Shown here: piece by piece, positions 1 through 6,825 of the stretch
Layout of the letters: every line of letters begins with the position of its first letter
Numbering within the stretch: position 1 is the stretch's first letter
Assembly: GCA_027334565.1 (NCBI GenBank)
Contig: DAHWUP010000006.1
Coordinates: forward strand, 1 to 46,620
Source: Candidatus Levyibacteriota bacterium
GTDB taxonomy: Bacteria > Patescibacteria > Microgenomatia > Levybacterales > UBA12049
Reading direction: 5' to 3'
DNA length: 46,620 nucleotides
Notes under the pieces: generated by a model
What the model was told of the DNA's origin: nothing
Seen by the model: only the letters and a program-made list of their open reading frames with translations
The model's database searches: none
Made by a program: the position numbers and the translations under genes

Positions 1-1
1 T

Positions 2-1237
2 ACAAAAAGCAACGAAGAAAACAAATCAAAACGCGGCAAAGCTGCCCAGGCGATAAAAAAGGGTCAAAACTTAAATAAAAATCTAAACCAGCAACAAAGC
101 CATAACCAACCCGAAAAACAATCGGTACAAGATAAGGCGCGCCAGGCCATGCAGAGGGCACAAAACGCCAGGCAGAATATCCAACGGGCAAAGCAAGCGG
201 CGCAAACGGCAAAAATGGGGGCACAAGCGGCGCGCGCCGGAGCACAACTGGCCATACAGGCCGCAAGCGCCGCGGTAGATTTGTTGGCCGCAACGGTTGA
301 GATCTGGGGGCCGATTCTGCTGGTAGCTATCGTGATTCTTTTGGCAATGTCGATATTTACAATACTCATAGGTGCTCCGCCCGAAGGAGAAGGCTTACAG
401 AACTCCTGTCCGGGCACTTGCGCCAGTTCGTGCGCACCCCCTTCGGTTGAAGATGCAACCTATAACCCAACCTGTACGTCGGGGGGTGTTTGCTGTGTCA
501 CTCCGGCACAAATAACCTGCCCCGATATCGGAGGCACTTGCGTAATAAAACCCAACTGTGTTGCGCCAAACCACATTGACATGTCGGTTGCATGCCCCCA
601 ACTTCCCATTCCCTCGCCACCCGCACCACCACCCCCTCCGGTAGTATGTTGCGTTCCGCCCTCTGGCCCGTACAACTTTAAGTTTTACTGCCAATATGAC
701 CATTCACATGATAGTAGCGCGTGTGATATTTCGGCCTATGGTTGTTCCCCTACATCAATCGCCATGGTGGCCGCTTCGTGGGGGTTACCGTGGAATCCCC
801 TGACGCTGGCCGAAGCGAATGGATACATCGGGTGCAGCACCGGAACTACCTATAACCAGAGCATGTCCGCCATTGCCAACACATTTCCCAAGCCGCCGTT
901 TTCCGTTATCTACGGCCTCGTCTCGCCGTCGACGCACCAGCTGAACGTATCTTTGGTTCAAGACCTTACCAGCAAGGGATATTTGGTCGTGGCAGGAGCT
1001 TGTATAACCTTTAAGGGTAACGAGCCTTATGGCGGCCATTCGTTTGTGATCCAATCGGTGAACCCCAACGGGACGCTTAAGGTTTATGACCCCACCTATT
1101 GTACCTCGGACACAAATTATTGGATCAGGGCCGTAAACCCGACCGTAAACGGTCCCGACATCAAGAGTTATGGTTTCTGTGGGAACGACGGGTGGGGATG
1201 GTACTATGCGGTTGCAATTAAAAAATTACAGCCGTAA
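2..1237 (+). CDS. Secreted/membrane-anchored C39-like cysteine peptidase domain protein (5' end outside window)
   Basis: The reading frame is open from base 2, so the gene starts to the left of the window; the internal ATG at 149 is not a convincing start. Numbering from base 2, residues 1-100 are basic and rich in Ala and Gln with helical character. Residues about 103-125 form one membrane segment, followed by a Cys-rich and Pro-rich linker. From about residue 225 there is a papain-like fold of the C39-like type: Cys248 in GCSPTSIAMV, His346 in GGHSFVIQ and Asp363 in KVYDP are candidate catalytic residues. The N-terminal half probably stays inside the cell and the peptidase outside. Many cysteines suggest disulfides. 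It could process or bind peptides or cell-wall material; the substrate is unknown. It sits 11 bases before a small membrane-protein gene on the same strand. Confidence 0.7.
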   Translation, partial: TKSNEENKSKRGKAAQAIKKGQNLNKNLNQQQSHNQPEKQSVQDKARQAMQRAQNARQNIQRAKQAAQTAKMGAQAARAGAQLAIQAASAAVDLLAATVEIWGPILLVAIVILLAMSIFTILIGAPPEGEGLQNSCPGTCASSCAPPSVEDATYNPTCTSGGVCCVTPAQITCPDIGGTCVIKPNCVAPNHIDMSVACPQLPIPSPPAPPPPPVVCCVPPSGPYNFKFYCQYDHSHDSSACDISAYGCSPTSIAMVAASWGLPWNPLTLAEANGYIGCSTGTTYNQSMSAIANTFPKPPFSVIYGLVSPSTHQLNVSLVQDLTSKGYLVVAGACITFKGNEPYGGHSFVIQSVNPNGTLKVYDPTYCTSDTNYWIRAVNPTVNGPDIKSYGFCGNDGWGWYYAVAIKKLQP

Positions 1238-1248
1238 AATAAACTAAA

Positions 1249-1659
1249 ATGCAAAACGCCAACTTGACTATTTTAAGCAAAAGGGTTCTGGTCATATTGA
1301 TTGTGGCGGGGGTAATTGTAACCTGTCTGCTTTTTATTTTCGGCCTGGGGGGAGGAAGAAACAATAAACCAACCTCAAGCAACATCATTCCGACCGGACC
1401 GGCCACATCAAACGATTTTAAAATCACGAACCAAGACAGGGAACAAATGAACAAACAGTATCTGGTGAGTTCTTTAATGAACAAGCTTCCATACAAAGGG
1501 GTCGATTTCAGTTTCGATTTTAATTATGATACGGGTAACTTTATTTTGGTTTTAAACAAAAACGCGGTTAATCAGGGGTATGCGGAGTTCAATACTTTTT
1601 TAAAACAAAACGGCGTACAAAGCTCTTGGATTTCCAACCTCAACACATATACCCAATAA
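1249..1659 (+). CDS. Small single-span membrane protein, unknown function
   Basis: A 136-residue protein with a short basic N-terminus, one hydrophobic segment at about residues 11-34, and an exported soluble tail of about 100 residues with a Ser/Thr/Pro linker. I do not recognise the tail. It lies 11 bases after the C39-like gene, so the two are probably co-transcribed and may work together at the cell surface. Its TAA stop at 1657-1659 directly abuts the stop codon of the convergent dnaN gene, leaving no room for a separate terminator. Confidence 0.6.
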   Translation: MQNANLTILSKRVLVILIVAGVIVTCLLFIFGLGGGRNNKPTSSNIIPTGPATSNDFKITNQDREQMNKQYLVSSLMNKLPYKGVDFSFDFNYDTGNFILVLNKNAVNQGYAEFNTFLKQNGVQSSWISNLNTYTQ

Positions 1660-2766
1660 TTATCCCTGAAGCCTGATCGGCATAACCAGATGAAGGAAAG
1701 AGCTGTCGCCTTTTAACCTGAATATTCCGGGGTTTAAGGGGCCGTTCATTTCAAAAACCACCTCTTCTTCGTCAAGGGTTGAGAGTATATCCAATACGTA
1801 TTTTGCGTTAAAGGCGATTTCGTTGGTTTCGCCTAGGGTTTTTGCCTCTACCTCCACGGAGTCCTGTCCTACCGACGGGGAGTTTGCCGAAACGGTAATT
1901 TTGGCTTTCTCGATTGAAAACCTGATAATGTTTGCTGTCTCCCTGGCAAATACGGCAGCTATTCTAATTGCTTTTAACAGCTCTTCGCGGTTTGCCTCCG
2001 TCTTCGTGTTGAAGTCCTGGGGAATTATCTTTTGATATTCGGGGTATTCGGCCTCGATCAATCTTCCAACCAGGGTCGTGTCCTGCAAAAAAAACAGCGC
2101 TTGATTATTTTTTTCCGAAACGCTAATTTTAACCTCTCCCCCTTCTTTAATCAAAAAAAGTTCTCTGATAACCCGGGACGGTATTATAAGTGGCTTTTTA
2201 AGCCCCTGTCCGGTCGCAAAAACATTTTTTTGCAAAGAAAGCCGATAACTGTCTGTTGCCACCAACATTGCCTTACCATCGTCGTCGTCAACCAAAACCC
2301 CCGACAACGCCGGCCTTGTGGTCTCGGTCGAAGAGGCGGCAAAAACCACGCGCATAAAATATTTCTCCACATCTTCCTTTTTAAGCAAGATTTGTCCGCT
2401 TCCCTTGTCGTCGTACAGCTTGGGGAATTCGTCCTCGGGCATGGTCTGAAAAGACGCCCGAACCTTTTCTCCTTTTAGCTCAAGCGTGTCTCCTTGTTTT
2501 GTTAGCGTTATTTTTTGACTACCAAGGTTTGCTAAAAGTTCGGTAAAGTTTTTGGCCAAAACGGCAACCGCCCCCTCTCTTTCAACCTTGGCTACAATGG
2601 TAGAGGAAATTCCGATTTCAAGATCTGTTGCCATAATCGTTAGTTTTCCCGACCCTGCTTTCAAAAGAAAACAGGATAAAATAGGAAGTTGTCCGCGTAA
2701 AGAAACGGCGTGATTTAAGAAGAGCAGTTTCTCTTGAAGCTTGTCGGAAAGAAAAGAAACTTCCAT
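1660..2766 (-). CDS. dnaN: DNA polymerase III beta subunit (sliding clamp)
   Basis: The ring-shaped clamp that tethers the replicative polymerase to DNA. The 368-residue product has the usual three-domain length, starts MEVSFLSDKLQEKL, has the conserved ALSGVLVD and ATDSYRLSL segments in the middle domain, and ends with LVMPIRLQG, the typical clamp C-terminus. I chose the ATG at 2766: the longer frame to 2817 adds 17 residues with no family similarity and would start in the putative origin region. No Shine-Dalgarno sequence is visible. The gene follows dnaA on the same strand across a spacer holding DnaA-box-like repeats, the classical dnaA-dnaN order. Confidence 0.95.
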   Translation of the reverse strand: MEVSFLSDKLQEKLLFLNHAVSLRGQLPILSCFLLKAGSGKLTIMATDLEIGISSTIVAKVEREGAVAVLAKNFTELLANLGSQKITLTKQGDTLELKGEKVRASFQTMPEDEFPKLYDDKGSGQILLKKEDVEKYFMRVVFAASSTETTRPALSGVLVDDDDGKAMLVATDSYRLSLQKNVFATGQGLKKPLIIPSRVIRELFLIKEGGEVKISVSEKNNQALFFLQDTTLVGRLIEAEYPEYQKIIPQDFNTKTEANREELLKAIRIAAVFARETANIIRFSIEKAKITVSANSPSVGQDSVEVEAKTLGETNEIAFNAKYVLDILSTLDEEEVVFEMNGPLNPGIFRLKGDSSFLHLVMPIRLQG

Positions 2767-2836
2767 AATATATATTTGTAGTTGTAGTAGTGTATATGGA
2801 AAAGTGGAAAAAAGCAAGAACCCGAGGCAAAAAACA

Positions 2837-2868
2837 TGTGGATAATCGGTGGATAAAAAGGTGGATAA
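2837..2868. other. DnaA-box-like repeat array in the dnaA-dnaN spacer (candidate oriC part)
   Basis: Three same-orientation repeats lie between dnaA and dnaN: TGTGGATAA at 2837-2845, a perfect complement of the consensus box TTATCCACA, then GGTGGATAA at 2848-2856 and again at 2860-2868, each with one mismatch. Starts are 11 and 12 bases apart, about one helical turn, as expected for cooperative DnaA loading. A fourth one-mismatch site, TAATCCACA, lies at 2894-2902 over the dnaA stop codon. The spacer is AT-rich. This supports an origin of replication here, but no unwinding assay or skew plot was possible. Confidence 0.7.
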
Positions 2869-2892
2869 AAAGTTTATAAGGCCAAGGGGGCA

Positions 2893-4251
2893 CTAATCCA
2901 CACTTTGTTCAACAACGGGTTTGTTTATCCGCAAAATATCCTCCGGAATTAAGGAGTTTTCGATCATGTTTTCCACTTTTTCTACACCGTGCATTACGGT
3001 TGAGTGGTCTCTTCCGCCAAGCAGGTTCCCGATTTCAACAAAGGTTAGCCCCAACTCCTTTTTCAAAAGAAACATTGCCACCTGCCGCGGCTTAACCAAG
3101 AAGGCGTCTCTTTTAGCGCTTTTAACCTGGGTGGGTTTAACCCCGAAATAATCACAAACGTTTTTGATCAGCTCGTCGGGATGGAAGGAGTTGATGCTTT
3201 CGTCCTTGTTTGCGGATAGCACGGAGTTTGCCAGCGCTTCGGAGATATCCTCCCCACGACCTTCGGCAATGGTCATGACCCTCAACAGCAACCCCTCAAG
3301 TCCCCGGGCATCGGTTGTTTTTTGGGCGATTATTTTTGCCGCGTCGATGCTTAGTGTGGCGCCGTGCTTTTTTGCTTTGATTAATAAGATTGCGGTTCTT
3401 AGCTCAAAATCCGGCGGCTCGATGTCTACGGTAAGTCCGCCGGAGAACCTTGAAATTAGTCTTTTTTCAACCTGTTTGATTTCTTCCGGCCTTCGATCGG
3501 AAGAAAGAACGATTTGCGAACTTTTGTCTACCAGAATATTAAAGGTATGAAACAGCTCCTCTTGGACCTTTTCTTTTCCGGCTATGAATTGTATGTCGTC
3601 GATGATTAAAAGATCGAGACCCCTGAACCTTTTTTTCATATTGGTGGTGTTGTTGGTTCTGATCGCCTCAACCACCTCGTTGGTAAATTCCTCGCTGGTG
3701 GTATATAGGATTTTCCCTTCGGGTTTTTTGGCGTAAACCTCGTTGGCAATGGCTTGCATAAGGTGTGTTTTTCCAACCCCGGTCGGACCATAAATAAAAA
3801 GCGGGTTATAGGTTTCCCCGGGTTTTTTGGCGACCGTAGAGGCGCTGACAAAAGCTAATTGATTACTGGATGAAACTGCCATGTTTTCAAAAGTATAATC
3901 CGCTCTTACCCTGGGTAGGTGTCCAAAAGAAAGGGGCCCTTTTACCACTTCTGTATCAAAAAGAGTTCCCGATGGCGTTTGTTGCGTGTCGACAATTGAC
4001 ACGATAGTTTTTGGAACAAAAATAATTTTAGTCCCCTCCCCGATATGTCTGTCCGCGGAGCTTTTAATTACCTCATAAAAACGTCTTTGTAAAAGGTCGA
4101 TGATCATGGCCGAAGGCGCAGCAACGGTTACAACGCCGTTTTCAATCGAAACGATCTGGGTTTGCTTGAAGAGGGTTAGGAAATTGGCTCTTGAGACCTC
4201 GAGTTCTATCTCCGCCAGGATCTTATCCCAAAGTTCTTGATAATTTTGCAT
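2893..4251 (-). CDS. dnaA: Chromosomal replication initiator DnaA
   Basis: The initiator ATPase that binds DnaA boxes and opens the origin. The 452-residue protein has an N-terminal interaction domain, a short linker, an AAA+ core with Walker A GPTGVGKTHL and Walker B LLIIDDIQF, and a C-terminal helix-turn-helix domain with the signature GGRDHSTVMHG. The length is normal for a DnaA with a short domain II. The ATG at 4251 gives MQNYQELWDKIL, matching the family N-terminus. A perfect DnaA box begins seven bases upstream of the ATG and another overlaps the promoter, so autorepression by DnaA is likely. It is divergent from rpmH and upstream of dnaN, the ancestral bacterial origin arrangement. 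Confidence 0.97.
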   Translation of the reverse strand: MQNYQELWDKILAEIELEVSRANFLTLFKQTQIVSIENGVVTVAAPSAMIIDLLQRRFYEVIKSSADRHIGEGTKIIFVPKTIVSIVDTQQTPSGTLFDTEVVKGPLSFGHLPRVRADYTFENMAVSSSNQLAFVSASTVAKKPGETYNPLFIYGPTGVGKTHLMQAIANEVYAKKPEGKILYTTSEEFTNEVVEAIRTNNTTNMKKRFRGLDLLIIDDIQFIAGKEKVQEELFHTFNILVDKSSQIVLSSDRRPEEIKQVEKRLISRFSGGLTVDIEPPDFELRTAILLIKAKKHGATLSIDAAKIIAQKTTDARGLEGLLLRVMTIAEGRGEDISEALANSVLSANKDESINSFHPDELIKNVCDYFGVKPTQVKSAKRDAFLVKPRQVAMFLLKKELGLTFVEIGNLLGGRDHSTVMHGVEKVENMIENSLIPEDILRINKPVVEQSVD

Positions 4252-4257
4252 CGTGTG

Positions 4258-4281
4258 TTATGCACAATATAATGTGGATAA
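4258..4281. other. Two perfect DnaA boxes upstream of dnaA (candidate oriC / autoregulation)
   Basis: TTATGCACA at 4258-4266 on the plus strand and TGTGGATAA at 4273-4281, which is TTATCCACA on the minus strand, both match the DnaA-box consensus TTATNCACA without mismatch. They face each other, six bases apart. They overlap the dnaA promoter, so they can serve both initiation and repression of dnaA. Confidence 0.75.
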
Positions 4282-4292
4282 CTTTTTGTCAA
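4264..4292 (-). promoter_or_regulatory. dnaA promoter
   Basis: On the minus strand TTGACA (4287-4292) is followed after 17 bases by TATTGT (4264-4269); an alternative -10 hexamer TATATT lies at 4266-4271 with a 15-base spacer. A DnaA box occupies the spacer and another covers the initiation region, which suggests repression by DnaA-ATP. Confidence 0.5.
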
Positions 4293-4359
4293 GATAACGA
4301 AAATAGATAAAACTATATCGTTTGTTTAAGACGCGCTGCTTTTAAAATTTTCTAACTTT

Positions 4360-4368
4360 TGATATACT
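4360..4368 (+). promoter_or_regulatory. Extended -10 promoter of the rpmH operon
   Basis: TGATATACT (TGn plus hexamer TATACT) ends eight bases before the rpmH ATG at 4377, giving an expected leader of only one or two bases. No good -35 element is seen, as is common for extended -10 promoters. Confidence 0.6.
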
Positions 4369-4376
4369 TATCGTTA

Positions 4377-4511
4377 ATGGAAAAATTCAGAAAGCTAAAA
4401 AAAGCTAAACGGGCGAGAAAGCACGGCTTTTTGCAAAGGACAAAAACCCGCTCCGGCAAAAAAATTCTCAAAAGAAGAAAAGCGGTGAAAAGAAAAAAAC
4501 TGACCGTTTAG
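4377..4511 (+). CDS. rpmH: 50S ribosomal protein L34
   Basis: A 44-residue, very basic protein starting MEKFRKLKKAKRARKHGF and ending RRKAVKRKKLTV. It carries the L34 core KHGF, then R-x-K-T-R-S-G, and the typical C-terminal RRKA...KKLTV. L34 sits in the large ribosomal subunit. The N-terminus lacks the usual KRTFQPS form, which is seen as divergence rather than truncation. The TAG stop is directly followed by the rnpA ATG at 4512, so the two are translationally linked. It is the first gene of the rpmH-rnpA-yidD-yidC-jag operon, divergent from dnaA. Confidence 0.92.
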   Translation: MEKFRKLKKAKRARKHGFLQRTKTRSGKKILKRRKAVKRKKLTV

Positions 4512-4841
4512 ATGTTAAAGAAATACAACCGTCTCGCGGGCTTAAAAATAAGGACAAAAGGCCAAAGCCTGGATACTCCCCTATTTAAGATAAAGGTGTT
4601 TGCAGGCAAAAATGATGAGTTAAAATTCGGTTTTGTTGTATCGAAGAAAATTGACAAAAGGGCAGTGATCAGGAATAGAACCAAGCGTGTTTTGAAAAAT
4701 GCGGCCAGAAGGTATTTGAAAAAAGCGATGGCCGGGCAAAGATTAATTATCTACGCAAAAAAGAGTCTGGATTTTTCCCAAGCGGATACAGTTTCCAAAG
4801 AGTTGGAACGCGTTTTGGAGGACAAAAGAAAAAATAAATGA
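4512..4841 (+). CDS. rnpA: Ribonuclease P protein component
   Basis: The small protein subunit that assists RNase P RNA in maturing tRNA 5' ends. The 109-residue product carries the family signature with the RNR motif: FGFVVSKKIDKRAVIRNRTK, a basic helix that contacts RNA. The length is typical. It starts on the base after the rpmH stop, and its TGA stop overlaps the yidD ATG (ATGA at 4838-4841), so coupled translation is likely. Use of TGA as stop argues for the standard bacterial code. Confidence 0.95.
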   Translation: MLKKYNRLAGLKIRTKGQSLDTPLFKIKVFAGKNDELKFGFVVSKKIDKRAVIRNRTKRVLKNAARRYLKKAMAGQRLIIYAKKSLDFSQADTVSKELERVLEDKRKNK

Positions 4842-5047
4842 AAAAATCAATCATATTATTTTTAAAAACTTATCAAAGGATTATCTCTCCCCTGTTACAC
4901 CAATTGCTGGGGATTAAAAGCGCCTGTCGCTTTTCACCGACCTGCTCCGAATATGCGATAACCGCTGTTTCACAAAAAGGCGCAATAAAAGGAACTTGCC
5001 TTTCGTTGGTAAGGCTCTTAAAATGCCAACCTTTTTACAATAATTAA
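4838..5047 (+). CDS. yidD: Membrane protein insertion efficiency factor YidD
   Basis: A 69-residue protein of the YidD family, thought to help YidC-dependent membrane insertion at the inner face of the membrane. Family features are visible: an N-terminal amphipathic helix, YQRIISPLL, then CRFSPTCSEYA with its conserved cysteines, and a C-terminal LLKCQPF. It ends slightly earlier than many homologues. It overlaps rnpA by four bases and is four bases before yidC, its functional partner. Confidence 0.9.
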   Translation: MKKSIILFLKTYQRIISPLLHQLLGIKSACRFSPTCSEYAITAVSQKGAIKGTCLSLVRLLKCQPFYNN

Positions 5048-5051
5048 TTTT

Positions 5052-5882
5052 ATGAATATCTTTAATACAATTATCGTTATTCCGATCACCAACGCCCTGT
5101 TGTTTGTATATTATTTCTTACATCTTATTGGGGTGCCGTTTGCGCTTGGTTTTTCGATCGTTGTCCTGACGGTAATTATCAGATTAGTTTTATACCCACT
5201 GACCTCATCGCAGATTACGGCCTCGAGGAAAATGATGGAACTTAGTCCCCATTTGAACAAATTGAAAGAAAAATACAAAAATGACGCTAAAACACTTCAG
5301 CAGGAAACAATGCGGCTTTATAAAGAACACGGAGTGAATCCGGCAGCGGGTTGTTTGCCGCTTTTGATCCAACTCCCGATCATCTGGGGTTTGTATTCGG
5401 TTTTGAACAAGATAATTAACGTCAGCACAAATAATTTGTCGCAAATCAATAACACCGCATACGTTGATTTTATAAAATTATCAAAAGCTTGGGATGTGAA
5501 TTTTTTCGGAGTTTCGCTGGCGCAGAATCCTTCACATTTGATTTCAATCGTTGGCCCGTTGGTGCTTTTGATACCGTTATTAACGGGTGTATTCCAGTTT
5601 ATTCAGTCGAAAATGATGGTGGTTGTTCCTCAGCAAGCCGGTGATAAAAAGTCGGATCTATCCAAAAAAGATGGTAAGAGTTCCGATGATTTCTCACAAG
5701 CGATGCAAACGCAAATGGTTTATTTGATGCCGGTAATGATCGGACTTTTTTCTTATAATTTTCCGGTTGGACTTTCGCTATACTGGAATACGTTCACAAT
5801 TTTTGGTATCATACAGCAGTATCAAATCTCGGGTTTAGGGGGTTTGAAGGAATGGATAGATAAAGTGCATGGCAAAGTATAA
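5052..5882 (+). CDS. yidC: Membrane protein insertase YidC/Oxa1
   Basis: A 276-residue insertase that places proteins into the cytoplasmic membrane. It corresponds to the Oxa1/Alb3 core with about five membrane segments and lacks the large periplasmic domain of proteobacterial YidC. The first core helix pair surrounds a charged cytoplasmic hairpin (KLKEKYKNDAKTLQQE), followed by NPAAGCLPLLIQLPIIWGLY, a family hallmark. A charged loop at about residues 195-220 precedes the last hydrophobic segments. The jag gene begins inside its 3' end (14-base overlap), a conserved pairing. Confidence 0.93.
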   Translation: MNIFNTIIVIPITNALLFVYYFLHLIGVPFALGFSIVVLTVIIRLVLYPLTSSQITASRKMMELSPHLNKLKEKYKNDAKTLQQETMRLYKEHGVNPAAGCLPLLIQLPIIWGLYSVLNKIINVSTNNLSQINNTAYVDFIKLSKAWDVNFFGVSLAQNPSHLISIVGPLVLLIPLLTGVFQFIQSKMMVVVPQQAGDKKSDLSKKDGKSSDDFSQAMQTQMVYLMPVMIGLFSYNFPVGLSLYWNTFTIFGIIQQYQISGLGGLKEWIDKVHGKV

Positions 5883-6312
5883 ATATATTAAGCAAATTGA
5901 AAAATTTTTTAACACTCTGGGAATTTCCACCGGTTTAAAGGTAACCGAGGATGAGGACTTGGTCTCGGTCGCGCTTGAGACGGAAGATACGGGGATTATT
6001 ATCGGCTACCACGGTGAAACCCTGGAAGCATTGCAAATAGTGCTTTCTTTGATCTTAGCAAAGGCGTCCGGAGAATTTAAGAGAGTATCAATAGAAGTCG
6101 GCGACTATAAAAAGAATCGGGAAGAGTGGTTGGAAAAACTTGCATATGATGCAAAAGAGAAAGCCCTCTTTAATAAAAAGGAAGTTTATCTTACCGATTT
6201 AAAAGCCTGGGAGAGAAGGGTCGTGCACATAGCTCTTCAAAATGACGAGGAAGTATCGACGGAGTCAAGCGGAGAGGGTAAAGAAAGAGTTTTAATCGTA
6301 AAGCCCAAATAA
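5869..6312 (+). CDS. jag: KH-R3H RNA-binding protein Jag/KhpB, short form
   Basis: A 147-residue RNA-binding protein with a KH-type fold (about residues 30-80, with IIGYHGETLEALQ as the nucleic-acid-binding loop) followed by an R3H domain (about 85-147, with the R-x3-H core in ERRVVHIALQ). The N-terminal Jag_N domain of Firmicutes KhpB is missing, a small form often seen in reduced genomes. KhpB homologues bind RNAs and affect cell elongation and division. It overlaps yidC and closes the operon. Confidence 0.9.
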   Translation: MAKYKYIKQIEKFFNTLGISTGLKVTEDEDLVSVALETEDTGIIIGYHGETLEALQIVLSLILAKASGEFKRVSIEVGDYKKNREEWLEKLAYDAKEKALFNKKEVYLTDLKAWERRVVHIALQNDEEVSTESSGEGKERVLIVKPK

Positions 6313-6352
6313 TCCACTACCCCATTTTACTACCCCTTAGAATTTTTAAAAC

Positions 6353-6361
6353 TGATATTAT
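6353..6361 (+). promoter_or_regulatory. Extended -10 promoter of rnhA
   Basis: TGATATTAT (TGn plus TATTAT) lies 25 bases before the rnhA ATG. This gene therefore appears to have a real short leader, unlike most first genes in this window. Confidence 0.45.
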
Positions 6362-6386
6362 AAAAGTAGCAATAACATTTTTAATT

Positions 6387-6815
6387 ATGGCGGAAATAAT
6401 TATTTACACCGATGGCGGTGCGAGGGGAAATCCCGGACCCGCGGCCTTGGGAGTGCATATTACCGACAGCCAGCATCAGGTCTTGGCAAGAATTGGAAAA
6501 TATTTGGGCTATGCCACAAACAACGTCGCCGAATATTCGGCAATTATCGAAGCCTTGAGCTGGTCGATTGAAAATAAGCAAAAAAGAGGGATCGATAAAA
6601 TCAATGTTTATATGGATTCACAACTTGCTTATTCCCAATTGGTAGGTTTATATAAAATAAAGAACGATAAAATAAGAGAACTGGTTTTTGAAATCAGAAA
6701 AAAAGAGCAGGAGCTTACGGTTCCGATTCTATATCACCACGTTCCGAGGGAAAGAAATAAACAAGCCGATGCGCTTGTTAACCTCGCGCTAGACAACGCG
6801 CAAAATAGAATTTAA
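6387..6815 (+). CDS. rnhA: Ribonuclease HI family protein
   Basis: Degrades the RNA strand of RNA-DNA hybrids. The 142-residue protein has the first catalytic Asp in IYTDGGARGNPGPAALGV, the Glu in NNVAEYSAIIEAL, a further Asp in VYMDSQLAYSQL, and the final conserved Asp in ERNKQADALVNLAL with the preceding VPRE segment. This is the short type without the N-terminal hybrid-binding domain. It lies 11 bases before the next gene on the same strand. Confidence 0.92.
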   Translation: MAEIIIYTDGGARGNPGPAALGVHITDSQHQVLARIGKYLGYATNNVAEYSAIIEALSWSIENKQKRGIDKINVYMDSQLAYSQLVGLYKIKNDKIRELVFEIRKKEQELTVPILYHHVPRERNKQADALVNLALDNAQNRI

Positions 6816-6825
6816 AATTAAGTTG

